Shown: positions 54,238 to 62,187 of the stretch, piece after piece | Layout: the number at the start of each line of letters is the position of its first letter | Position numbering within the stretch: the first letter of the stretch is position 1 | Assembly: GCF_000069225.1 (NCBI RefSeq) | Contig: NC_010407.1 | Location: forward strand, 1,922,001 to 1,986,000 | DNA length: 64,000 nt | From: Clavibacter sepedonicus | GTDB lineage: Bacteria; Actinomycetota; Actinomycetes; Actinomycetales; Microbacteriaceae | Direction: 5' to 3' | Translations under genes and position numbers: made by a program | The notes under the pieces: model-generated | The model's database searches: none | What the model was told of the DNA's origin: nothing | What the model saw: the letters and a program-made list of their open reading frames with translations, nothing else

Positions 54238-54591
54238 GTGCCCACCCTCGCTCCCCGCCTCGACGTCATGACCCGCCTCGGCCGCGCGCTCGCGGACCCC
54301 ACACGGTCCCGGATCCTGCTGGAGCTGCTCGACGGGCCCGCCTACCCCGCGCTGCTCGCCGAGCGGCTCGGCCTCACGCGGCAGAACGTGTCCAACCACC
54401 TCGCCTGCCTGCGCGGCTGCGGCATCGTCCGCACGGTGCCCGAGGGGCGCAGCACGCGCTACGAGATCGAGGATCCGCGCATCGCCCGCGGCATCGGCGC
54501 GCTCGTGGAGGTCGTGCTCGCGGTGGACGACGACCGGGAGTGCGCGGATCCGGCCCTGTGCGACCCCGGCTGCTGCGAGGCGGGGGCGTGA
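54238..54591 (+). CDS. cmtR: ArsR/SmtB family metal-sensing repressor, CmtR type
   Basis: A 117-residue winged-helix repressor. RLGRALADPTRSRILLELLD and LTRQNVSNHLACLRGCGIV resemble CmtR of Mycobacterium tuberculosis, which senses Cd(II) and Pb(II). With GTG 54238 as start, cysteines fall at positions 57, 61 and 102, the same numbers as the metal ligands of CmtR; extra cysteines follow (ALCDPGCCEAGA). It probably represses itself and the overlapping efflux gene (GTGA overlap). Confidence 0.9.
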   Translation: MPTLAPRLDVMTRLGRALADPTRSRILLELLDGPAYPALLAERLGLTRQNVSNHLACLRGCGIVRTVPEGRSTRYEIEDPRIARGIGALVEVVLAVDDDRECADPALCDPGCCEAGA

Positions 54592-55298
54592 GCGGCCTCG
54601 CCTCGGCGGCCCCGGCACCCGCTCCCCGCCTGACGGTCGCGCGCCGGGACCTGCTGCGCCGCCGCATCCGCTGGATCGTCGCGGGCACCATCGCCTGGAA
54701 CGCGGTCGAGGCCGTGGTCGCCCTCGCCGCGGGCGCCGTGGCGTCGTCGACCGCGCTCGTGGCCTTCGGGCTCGACTCGATCGTGGAGGTGCTCGCCGCG
54801 TCCGCCGTCGCGTGGCAGTTCTCCGCGCCGGATCCGGAAGCGCGCGAGCGCGCGGCCCTCCGCCTGATCGCGGTGTCGTTCCTCGGGCTCGCCGCCTACG
54901 TGAGCGTGGACGCCGTGCTCGCGCTCGCGGGCGGAAACGAGGCGCGCCCGAGTCCGACCGGCATCGTGCTCGCCGCGCTGAGCCTCGCGGTGATGCCGGT
55001 CCTCAGCCTGCTTGAGCGACGCACCGGCACCGAGCTCGGCTCCGCGAGCGCCGTCGCCGACTCGCGGCAGACCCTCGTGTGCGCCTGGCTGTCCGCCGCG
55101 CTCCTCATCGGGCTGCTGCTCGACGCCGGGCTCGGCTGGTGGTGGGCGGATCCCGTCGCCGGGCTCGCGATCGCCGCCTTCGCGGTCCGCGAGGGCGTCG
55201 AGGCGTGGCGCGGCGACGCGTGCACCGTCCCCGTCGGCGCGCTCACGGGCGAGCGGGTGCACGACGAGCACGACGCGAACGACGACGCCTGCTGCTGA
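54588..55298 (+). CDS. Cation diffusion facilitator family efflux transporter
   Basis: A 236-residue membrane protein with about five or six helices. TALVAFGLDSIVEVLAASAV and WWADPVAGLAIAAFAVREG match the CDF family; the HxxxD site of zinc transporters is replaced by DSxxE-type residues as in related small actinobacterial members. The C-terminus is His/Asp/Cys-rich (HDEHDANDDACC), a metal-binding tail. It overlaps the CmtR-like repressor gene, so it is likely a cadmium, lead or zinc exporter controlled by it. Confidence 0.86.
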   Translation: MSGLASAAPAPAPRLTVARRDLLRRRIRWIVAGTIAWNAVEAVVALAAGAVASSTALVAFGLDSIVEVLAASAVAWQFSAPDPEARERAALRLIAVSFLGLAAYVSVDAVLALAGGNEARPSPTGIVLAALSLAVMPVLSLLERRTGTELGSASAVADSRQTLVCAWLSAALLIGLLLDAGLGWWWADPVAGLAIAAFAVREGVEAWRGDACTVPVGALTGERVHDEHDANDDACC

Positions 55299-55306
55299 AT
55301 CCGCGA

Positions 55307-55341
55307 GGAGCACGGCCGGGCATCGCGCCCGGCCGTGCTCC
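55307..55341. terminator. Bidirectional terminator between the efflux gene and the SASA esterase gene
   Basis: A perfect 15-bp inverted repeat (55307-55321 and 55327-55341) with a 5-nt loop between convergent genes. Confidence 0.88.
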
Positions 55342-55343
55342 GC

Positions 55344-58300
55344 TCACTTCGACAGCTGCACCGCGCCCGTCGCCCGCTGGTAGGCGGCGAAGTACTTGTC
55401 ACCCATGGCCCGGGCGCCTGCCGCCGTGTAGTGGATCGAGTCCTCGGCCCTGCTGTACCCCGCGGCTCCCGGGATGTACGACACGTTCGACCGCAGCGCG
55501 GGCATGCCCTGCTGCGCGGTGTCGATGGCCTGGCGCTGCGACGACACGTTCAGCCACTCGGGCACCATGCCGCCGATGAGGAACGGCACCGCGCCGTACC
55601 GGGTGTTCAGCCGGTCGACGAGGTCGAGCAGCATCGACTGGTATCCCGCCGCGTTCGTGCGGGTCGCGTCGGACTCGCCCTGGGCCCAGACGACCGCGAC
55701 GAGGCGGTTGTCGGGATCCTGCGCGAGCGCGGCGTCGATCTGGCCGAGCGCGCGCGTGAACAGGTTGATGCGCGAGCGCGTGTCCGCCGGGTTCCACGCG
55801 TAGGTTCCGTCCCCGGTCATCGACGTGGACGCCATCGCGGCGGGGACGAGCAGCACCTTGCGACTCGGGCGGGCGTCGGCGAGCATGTGCCGACCGAGCT
55901 CCATCCCGGGGCCGACGGCCTGGACGCCGCCGGAGGTCGTCCAGGTGGTCACGTGGCTCAGCGAGTCCTTGGCGGGCACGATCTGCCCGGCCTTGGCACC
56001 GCTGCCGGCGAGCTGGTCAAGCCCGGGCACGCTCACGTCGATCGACGGATCCCATCCGGTGCCGACGCCCTGCGCGTTCGACTGGCCGAGGACCACGACG
56101 ACGTCGTAGCCCTCCCCGGTCGACGCGATCTGGCACGGCACGGAGGTGCGGGACGTCGGCGCGTAGCCGTCGGCCCGACCGGTGACGGTCACGGTGATCT
56201 GCGATCCCGCGTCGCGCGGCGCCGGCACGTAGGTCGATGCGGTGCGGCCGGGCACGACCACGCCATTGCGCTGCCAGACGTAGGAGTACGAGGTGGCGAC
56301 CGGGGTCCATCCGGGCGTCTCGGCCGTGAGGGCGGATCCGACGGCGGCCTCGCCCGTGATGGTCGGGCTCGGCGCGTCCGCGAACGGCTGGTCGTCGGGC
56401 GACGGTGCGGGCTGGGCGGGCGGCACGTCGAGGGCGTCGACCACGACGGCGGTCGGCTCGCTCGTCACGCTCGTCGCCTTGTAGCCCGTGCGCGTGCCGG
56501 TGACGGTCACGGTGATCCGCGACCCGGCGTCCGCGCGGCGCACGGCGTACGTCGCGTCGGTCGCGCCGAGCACGGTGACGCCGTCCCGGGCCCAGGCGTA
56601 GGCGTAGGCGGTGGCCTCCGGCGTCCACGCGGCCGTCTCCACCCGCAGCGAGCCGCCGGCGACGGGCGGTCCCTGGATCACCGGCGCGGTCGTCGCCTCG
56701 AACGGCACGGCCGGGGCGGGCGGCGGCGGAGTCACCGGCGTCACGACGACGGCGACGCCCGGGCTGGTCACGGTCTGCGTGACGTAGCCGGTCTTCGTGC
56801 CCGTGACGGCGACGGAGATGCCCGTGCCGACGTCACCCGCCACGACGCGGTAGCTCGGGCCGGTCTGGTCGGGGATCACGACGCCGTCGCGCAGCCACGC
56901 GTAGGAGAAGGACGGCCACGGCGACCAGGTGCCGGACTTGGCCGTGAGCGTGTAGTCCACGCGACCGAGTCCGGTGATGGACGGCGTGCCGGCCGTCTCG
57001 AACGCGACGTCGGGGGCGGGCGTCGGGTCGGGCGTGGGCACGGTCGGCTCGGGCGTCGGCTCGGGCAGCGGCACGAGGAGCCCGGCGCTGGTGAGGGACT
57101 GCGTGACGTACCCGGTCTTCGTGCCGGTGACGTTCACGGCGATGGTGGTGCCCTGGTCGCCCTCCTGCACGCGGTAGGTGACGGCGGTCTGGTCGGCGAT
57201 GGCGACGCCGTCGCGGGTCCACTGGTAGGAGAAGGCGGGCCAGGGGGTCCACACCCCGGCGCGCGCGGACAGCGTGAAGCCGACGCGGGCGGTGCCGCCG
57301 ATGGTCGGGGTCGCGGCGGCCGAGAACGGCGCGTCCTCCTGCGGCGGGGTGGTGGGATCCGGGGTCGGCGTGCCGGGGGTAGCGGTGGGCGTGGGCGTCG
57401 GCGTGCTCGCGGCGGGGACCTGGAGCTCCGCGCTCGTCAGGGACTGCGTCGCGTACCCGGTCTTCGTGCCGGTGACGGTGACGCTGATGCGGGATCCGGC
57501 ATCCCCGGCCTGCACGCGGTAGGTGACGCCGGTCTGCCCGGCGATCACCACGCCGTCGCGCAGCCAGGCGTAGGAGAACGTGGGCCACGGGGTCCAGACG
57601 CCGGCGCGCGCGGAGAGCGTGAAGCCGACGCGCGCGGTCCCGGCGATGATGGGCGTCGCGGCGGCCGTGAAGGGCGCTGCCGCGGGCATGGTCGGCGCGG
57701 GGGTCGGGGCGGTGGTCGGCGCGACGGTGGGCGTCGGCGTGGGGGTCGGCGCCTGCGTCGGCGTCGGCGTCGGCGTGGGCGCCGTCGTCGGAGCGGCGGT
57801 CGGCGTGGCCGTGGGCGCCGCGGTCGGCGTCGGGGTCGGGGTAGCGCCCGGCACGGTCATCGGGTCGCTCGTCCGGGTCGTCGTCGCGTACCCGGTCTTC
57901 GTGCCGGTGACCGTCACGGCGAGGGCCGCCCCGCGGTCCTGCTCGGTGACGCGGTAGGTCACGCCGGTCTGCCCGGCGATGAGCACCCCGTCGCGGGTCC
58001 AGGAGTAGGAGAACGTCGGCCACGGGGTCCAGGTGCCGGCCCGCGCGGTGAGCGTGAAGCCGACCTGCGGGGATCCGGCGATGGTGGGCGTCGGGGCGGA
58101 CGAGAACTGCGCGACGACGGGCGTCGGGACGGTCGCGGTCGGCACGCTCGTCTGCGTGCTGGTGTCGTACCCGGAGCGGCTGCCCGTGACGGCGACGGTG
58201 ATGACGGATCCCGCGTCGGCGGCGCGCACGGTGTACGCGGTGCTCGTCTACCCGCTCACGGGCACGCCGTCGACGAGCCACGCGTACGTGCTCGTCGTCG

Positions 58301-58634
58301 CGGCCGGGGTCCAGCGCGCGGTGGTGGCGAGGAGGCGCTGGCCGATCACGGCCTTGCCGGTGATCACGGGCGCGGGCGTCGCGGTGAACGGCGCCGCGGC
58401 GGCCGTGGCCTGCAGGATGCGCATCATCGATGCCGCGGTGGGCGTGCCGTCGGTCGCGGCCGGCGGCACGACGCTCGTGGTCGGCGCGATGACGCGCGCC
58501 GACGACGCCGCGGTGCCTGCCGACGCGGCCTCGGCCGGAGCGGCGCCCGGCTCGACGGCGACGAGCAGCGTCACCCCGAGGCTCAGCCCCGTGATGGCGG
58601 CGATGAGTCGTGCGCGTGCGGATGCGCTGCGCAT
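55344..58634 (-). pseudogene. Secreted SASA-type carbohydrate esterase with seven repeats, interrupted by one TAG
   Basis: From ATG 58634 the frame encodes a signal peptide (residues ~1-34), seven repeats of about 75-85 residues with the pattern PxIxGxxxVGxxL, WTPxxxFSYxWxRDGxxIxGQT, YxVxxxDxG and VTVTGTKTGY, joined by Pro/Thr linkers, then a C-terminal SGNH/SASA esterase domain of about 260 residues (VVVLGQSNAQG, VVWAQGESDA, DSIHYTAAG). In repeat 1 an in-frame TAG at 58248-58250 stands where the other repeats have Gln in GQT or DQT, so one C-to-T change of CAG explains it. Without it the product would have 1096 residues. Such esterases deacetylate plant cell-wall or bacterial glycans. The part after the TAG could be made only by readthrough or an internal start. 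Confidence 0.82.
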
Positions 58635-58960
58635 CCTTCGTGTCGAGGCACGGCGGACGGCAGAGTGGTGCTCCCCCAATTGATCCCCCCAGATCGTCGA
58701 GGCGAATTCCACCTCATGTGGAAATGCTTGCACACCGCGCAGGTGATGCGTGACACGTGTCCGGCGAGGACCCCGCTCACGCCCGGCTCACAGGCGTTGC
58801 ACATGCCACGTGCACGCCGCCGTCCGCGCAGGTGGACGCGGACGCCGGCGCCCGCCCTCTGCTCGCGTCCACAGCTCGTACCCGATGGCGCCCCGTACCC
58901 TGGGCGGCGACCTGCCCCGCCCGTCGGATCCCCGAGGATCCCCCCGCCCCGGAAGGCCCC
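58635..58960. other. Divergent intergenic region
   Basis: A 326-bp gap between the SASA esterase gene (minus) and the DUF3817 gene (plus). A CTCATGTGG/AATGC-like AT-richer stretch at 58700-58735 may hold promoter elements. Short in-frame starts upstream of the DUF3817 gene exist but look non-coding. No RNA gene or repeat was seen. Confidence 0.35.
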
Positions 58961-59431
58961 ATGACGAACGCCCCGCATCCCGACGCCGCCCCGCCCGCCG
59001 AGCCTGGGGCCCGCCCTGCGGGGTCGCCCGCCTCCCACGCCGTTACCGGCTCAGCGCCGACCGTCGGCTTCGCCGCCCTCGTCCGCGGCACGCGCGACCG
59101 CTCCGACCGGCCGTCGCGTCTCGGCCGCCTGTTCGCCGTGATCGCGGTCATCGAGGCGATCACGTGGACCGGGCTCCTCGTGGGCATGTTCCTCAAGTAC
59201 GTGACGGAGACGACCGAGCTCGGCGTGTACGTCTTCGGCCGCCTGCACGGCGCCGCGTTCGTGCTCTACGTAATCGTCACGGCCGTCGCCGCGATCCCGC
59301 CGCTCGCCACGCTCCCGCTCGAGGTCGGGCTGCGGCGCCGCGGGTACCTGCGGCAGCCGGCCGATGCCGCCGATGGAGGGGCACGCACGACCGCGGTGTC
59401 GACGTCGGACAGCGCGAGCGCGCGGGGCTGA
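58961..59431 (+). CDS. DUF3817 domain membrane protein
   Basis: A 156-residue protein. A Pro/Ala-rich N-terminus (residues 1-50) precedes a DUF3817 domain of three helices: RLFAVIAVIEAITWTGLLVG, MFLKYVTETTELG and VFGRLHGAAFVLYVIVTAVA, followed by a C-terminal polar tail. DUF3817 proteins are common in Actinobacteria and of unknown function; they occur alone or at the end of MFS proteins. Confidence 0.82.
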   Translation: MTNAPHPDAAPPAEPGARPAGSPASHAVTGSAPTVGFAALVRGTRDRSDRPSRLGRLFAVIAVIEAITWTGLLVGMFLKYVTETTELGVYVFGRLHGAAFVLYVIVTAVAAIPPLATLPLEVGLRRRGYLRQPADAADGGARTTAVSTSDSASARG

Positions 59432-59441
59432 ACGCCCCGGA

Positions 59442-60104
59442 TCAGATCCCGGTGTAGCGCCCCGGCCGGTGGTTGAGCGCGAGCACCAGGTTGAGCAGCA
59501 CCGCGCCGAGCGCCGACCACACGACGCCCTCGAGCGGCACGACCGTGAGGCCGAGCAGGATCACGATCACGTCGAGGATCATCTGCGCGTACCCGGCGGG
59601 GAAGCCGAACCGCTCCTGCACGATGAGCGCGACGATGTTGAAGCCGCCGAGGCTGGATCCGTGGCGGAAGACCACCAGCAGCCCGATCCCCACGAGCAGG
59701 TTCCCCGCGAGCACGCCGTAGACCGGCTGCAGCTCGAGCCCGGTGACCATGGCGGGATGCAGCGTCGAGAACAGCGACACGAGCGCGACCGAGATGACCG
59801 TGCGGATCGTGAACCGCCACCCCTTCTTCCACACCGCGAGCGCGAAGAACGGCGCATTGACCACGAAGAACAGCACCCCGAACGGCAGCACGCCCGTGTA
59901 GCTCAGCAGCAGCGCGAGCCCCGCGGTGCCGCCCGTGACGGCGCCGGCGTCCCGCAGCAGGTACAGCCCGAACGAGGCGACGAAGGTGCCGGTGAGGATC
60001 CCCAGCACGTCCTCGATGACCGAGTGCGGGATGCCGGCGGTCGTCGGCTCGTCGGGCGAGGGGGCGATCGGCGTGGGCAGGGGCTCGGACGCGGAAGCGG
60101 TCAT
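59442..60104 (-). CDS. YitT family (DUF161) membrane protein
   Basis: A 220-residue membrane protein with five or six helices. VLGILTGTFVASFGLYLLRD, GAVTGGTAGLALLLSY, FGVLFFVVNAPFFALAVWKKG and RHGSSLGGFNIVALIVQERF are YitT signatures. The usual C-terminal DUF2179 domain is missing. Function unknown, probably transport. ATG 60104 is chosen over an upstream start with Pro-rich sequence. Confidence 0.85.
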   Translation of the reverse strand: MTASASEPLPTPIAPSPDEPTTAGIPHSVIEDVLGILTGTFVASFGLYLLRDAGAVTGGTAGLALLLSYTGVLPFGVLFFVVNAPFFALAVWKKGWRFTIRTVISVALVSLFSTLHPAMVTGLELQPVYGVLAGNLLVGIGLLVVFRHGSSLGGFNIVALIVQERFGFPAGYAQMILDVIVILLGLTVVPLEGVVWSALGAVLLNLVLALNHRPGRYTGI

Positions 60105-60230
60105 GGCGGTCTCCGGGGTGGGGGGGGACGGGATCCGCGCGGGCGGTCGTGCCGCATCACGCGCAGGGAACAGCATGGCGGATCGGCGGGGTGGCGGAGG
60201 ACGGGGCCGCCGCCCCAGGCGCTCGCGGGC

Positions 60231-60755
60231 TCAGATCGGGCCGTCGAAGGGGTCGACGTCGAAGTACCCCTGGGAGGTTCGCCGCCTCCGCCTCCCGACG
60301 AGGCGTTCGATGGATCGGCGCTCCCCCGTCATCATGCTGTCCCAGCGTCGCTCCGAGTCGCGGACGAACCACGCCCGCGCCTCCTGCCACGCCTCCGGCG
60401 ACGCGTCCCACTCCACCTCGAGCACGGTCGTGACGACGTCGATGATCGACCCCTCGGGTGCGGGCGCGAACGCCCCCTCGGCGGTTCCCACCGTCCAGTC
60501 GTACTCGCCGTCGCCGTACCGGAGCACGTCCTCCGGGAGCTTCAGGCGGTAGGCGTCGTCACGGAGGAAGAAGTCGTTGCCGTTGCGCCGCGCCATCACC
60601 CACGGGTGCGGGTACCCGGAGAGACGGATGCAGCCTGCGATCCCGGACGGCAGCCAGTCGTCGTACGCCGGGACGGCGGGGTTGCGGAGGAACGAGCGAG
60701 CGGGGTAGGGCGACTCCGGCTCGACAGGCGGGCGGCGGCGCCGGAGGCGGATCAC
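60231..60755 (-). CDS. Hypothetical protein, third gene after the Rhs toxin
   Basis: A 174-residue soluble protein with a basic N-terminus (IRLRRRRPP) and no membrane segment. Features are an acidic, Trp-rich middle (RYGDGEYDWTVGTAEG, VLEVEWDASPEAWQEARAWF) and a basic stretch near the end (RLVGRRRRRTS). The GTG start overlaps the stop of the preceding gene. Its position as the last member of an Rhs-linked string suggests an immunity or accessory role, but no family was recognised. Confidence 0.62.
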   Translation of the reverse strand: MIRLRRRRPPVEPESPYPARSFLRNPAVPAYDDWLPSGIAGCIRLSGYPHPWVMARRNGNDFFLRDDAYRLKLPEDVLRYGDGEYDWTVGTAEGAFAPAPEGSIIDVVTTVLEVEWDASPEAWQEARAWFVRDSERRWDSMMTGERRSIERLVGRRRRRTSQGYFDVDPFDGPI

Positions 60756-61261
60756 GACGGCTGCCTGCGCCCGGCCAGCGGGCCGAGCCCTCGGGAGCGG
60801 ACGCGACCACCGAGCCGGCGCAGCCGGGAGCCGATGCCGCGCCGCTCCCGGCCCACGGTGCTGACGATGTCCCAGCAGGCCCCCGCCGCGTCGAGCCGCC
60901 ACTGCGGATCGATGTCATGCGGCAGGTGGATCAGCTCGTGCCTCAGCTCCGTGAACGTCGTCGCGCTCGAGATCGGCGCGAGGAGCTCCACCGGGATGGG
61001 CTCCTCGACGAAGGCTGTCTGATCGGCCCATGCTTTCATCTCGTGCAAGCGATCGCTGATGTCGGAGAACGTGTCCATCACATTGCGCATGAGCGCGCGG
61101 TAGGTGGCACCCGGTACCAGGTGCAGCGCGCGCGACGCCTCGTCCGAGAGCAGGTCGCGGGCGCCCCACAGGTACTCGACGTGGAACACCCCGTCGTCAG
61201 CGACCCACATGCGCGCTCCTCCCAATCCCTGCGCGCCGGTGCGTGGCCGCAGGACGATCAC
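60752..61261 (-). CDS. Hypothetical protein, second gene after the Rhs toxin
   Basis: A 169-residue soluble protein starting at a GTG that overlaps the stop of the preceding gene; ATG 61210 is an alternative start. The middle is helical with FTELRHELIHLPHDID, where the two histidines and acids could bind metal but no protease signature is complete. Function unknown. Overlaps at both ends show that the three genes 60231-61833 are one transcript. Confidence 0.62.
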   Translation of the reverse strand: MIVLRPRTGAQGLGGARMWVADDGVFHVEYLWGARDLLSDEASRALHLVPGATYRALMRNVMDTFSDISDRLHEMKAWADQTAFVEEPIPVELLAPISSATTFTELRHELIHLPHDIDPQWRLDAAGACWDIVSTVGRERRGIGSRLRRLGGRVRSRGLGPLAGRRQPS

Positions 61262-61833
61262 GACGCATTCAGATACTCCAGGAAGTCCTCGATGAGGCCG
61301 GACCGCAGCTCCTCGTTGCAGATGCGCGCATCCGCTGACATCAGGAGATCGCGCAGGGACAGATCGGATCCGCGCAGGAATATGTAGACGCAGACCTCGC
61401 TCGGGTCGAGCACCTCTGCCCGGTCGCCGTGGGGCAAGCGATTGATGATCCCCGAGAGCATGGAGGCCGCCCGTCGACCCGGGAGCATGGGAACCACGTA
61501 GGCCGGGAACATCTCGTCCGCGCGAGCGTCACCGGCCGGCTCGCCCACCTCTCCGGCGCCGGACGTCAGTCGATCACCGAGGGCGCGGATGATCTCCATC
61601 CGGATCTCGTCCTGGGCATCGTCGCGGTCAGCGCCCAAGGGATCCCTCAGGGCGCCGACCAACGCATGCACTTCCTGGCGTCGCAATGCGATGACCGTGC
61701 CACTCGACGGCGAGAGGATCGTGCCCCTGTGCCGCTCAGCGACTGCCACCAGCGCACGAGTGACCCATGACGGTCTTGCTCCCCTTGGCCGGATCCAGAT
61801 GTGCCACTCTGCTTCCGGCTCGTCCCGTGACAC
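61258..61833 (-). CDS. Hypothetical protein directly after the Rhs toxin, immunity candidate
   Basis: A 191-residue acidic soluble protein. Its GTG start immediately follows the TGA that ends the Rhs toxin frame, with no gap, which is the place of the cognate immunity gene in polymorphic toxin loci. Notable parts are EWHIWIRPRGARPSWVT and the helical C-terminus SLRDLLMSADARICNEELRS. No immunity family was recognised, and the link is by position only. Confidence 0.62.
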   Translation of the reverse strand: MSRDEPEAEWHIWIRPRGARPSWVTRALVAVAERHRGTILSPSSGTVIALRRQEVHALVGALRDPLGADRDDAQDEIRMEIIRALGDRLTSGAGEVGEPAGDARADEMFPAYVVPMLPGRRAASMLSGIINRLPHGDRAEVLDPSEVCVYIFLRGSDLSLRDLLMSADARICNEELRSGLIEDFLEYLNAS

Positions 61834-62187
61834 TCAGTCCCCAATCCGCTTGGTCAGATATTTGTCCCACGTGCCGCCGCGGGTCGTCTTGCTATTGAGG
61901 CCGGCAACAGAATTAGCCCTTTTCCAGTAGCCGCCGTTGTGACCACCGGTCGGGTCACTTCCACGATCATAGGTGATGTAGTCATTCTTCCCCTTCTTGA
62001 AGATCGCCCGACCCTTGGCCGAACGTGCCTTGATCTTTGTATAACCTTTCTCCTTTGCGACTTCAGCCGCTTCTTTGTCTGTTACCGCGTGCCCCTTGCC
62101 AGCATTAGGATTCTTCGGCTTACTGAACGTCTGGCGTATCCAGGGAAATGCGGTCGTCTTGATCCAAGAGCCGATCTGCTGCCCTAT
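61834..62187 (-). pseudogene. Toxin tip (RNase-like, Ntox21-type) cut off from the Rhs frame by TAG
   Basis: A 117-codon open stretch in the same frame as the Rhs core, just after an in-frame TAG at 62188-62190. There is no ATG or GTG to start it alone. It encodes a basic domain with HAVTDKEAAEVAKEKGYTKI, then DYITYDRGSDPTGGHNGGYW and KTTRGGTWDKYLTKRIGD. The HNGGxWK and SKTTRxGTWD pattern resembles toxin domains at the end of CdiA/Rhs-type proteins (Ntox21-like, thought to be RNases); recognition is by eye. Its base composition is near 50% GC, much lower than the rest of the locus, so it was probably acquired separately. Confidence 0.65.

Noticed and set aside
55335..58964. 1209-codon plus-strand open frame opposite the SASA esterase
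   Set aside because: Shadow caused by the GC-rich repeats of the real minus-strand gene; it has no recognisable domain and low-complexity Gly/Arg sequence.
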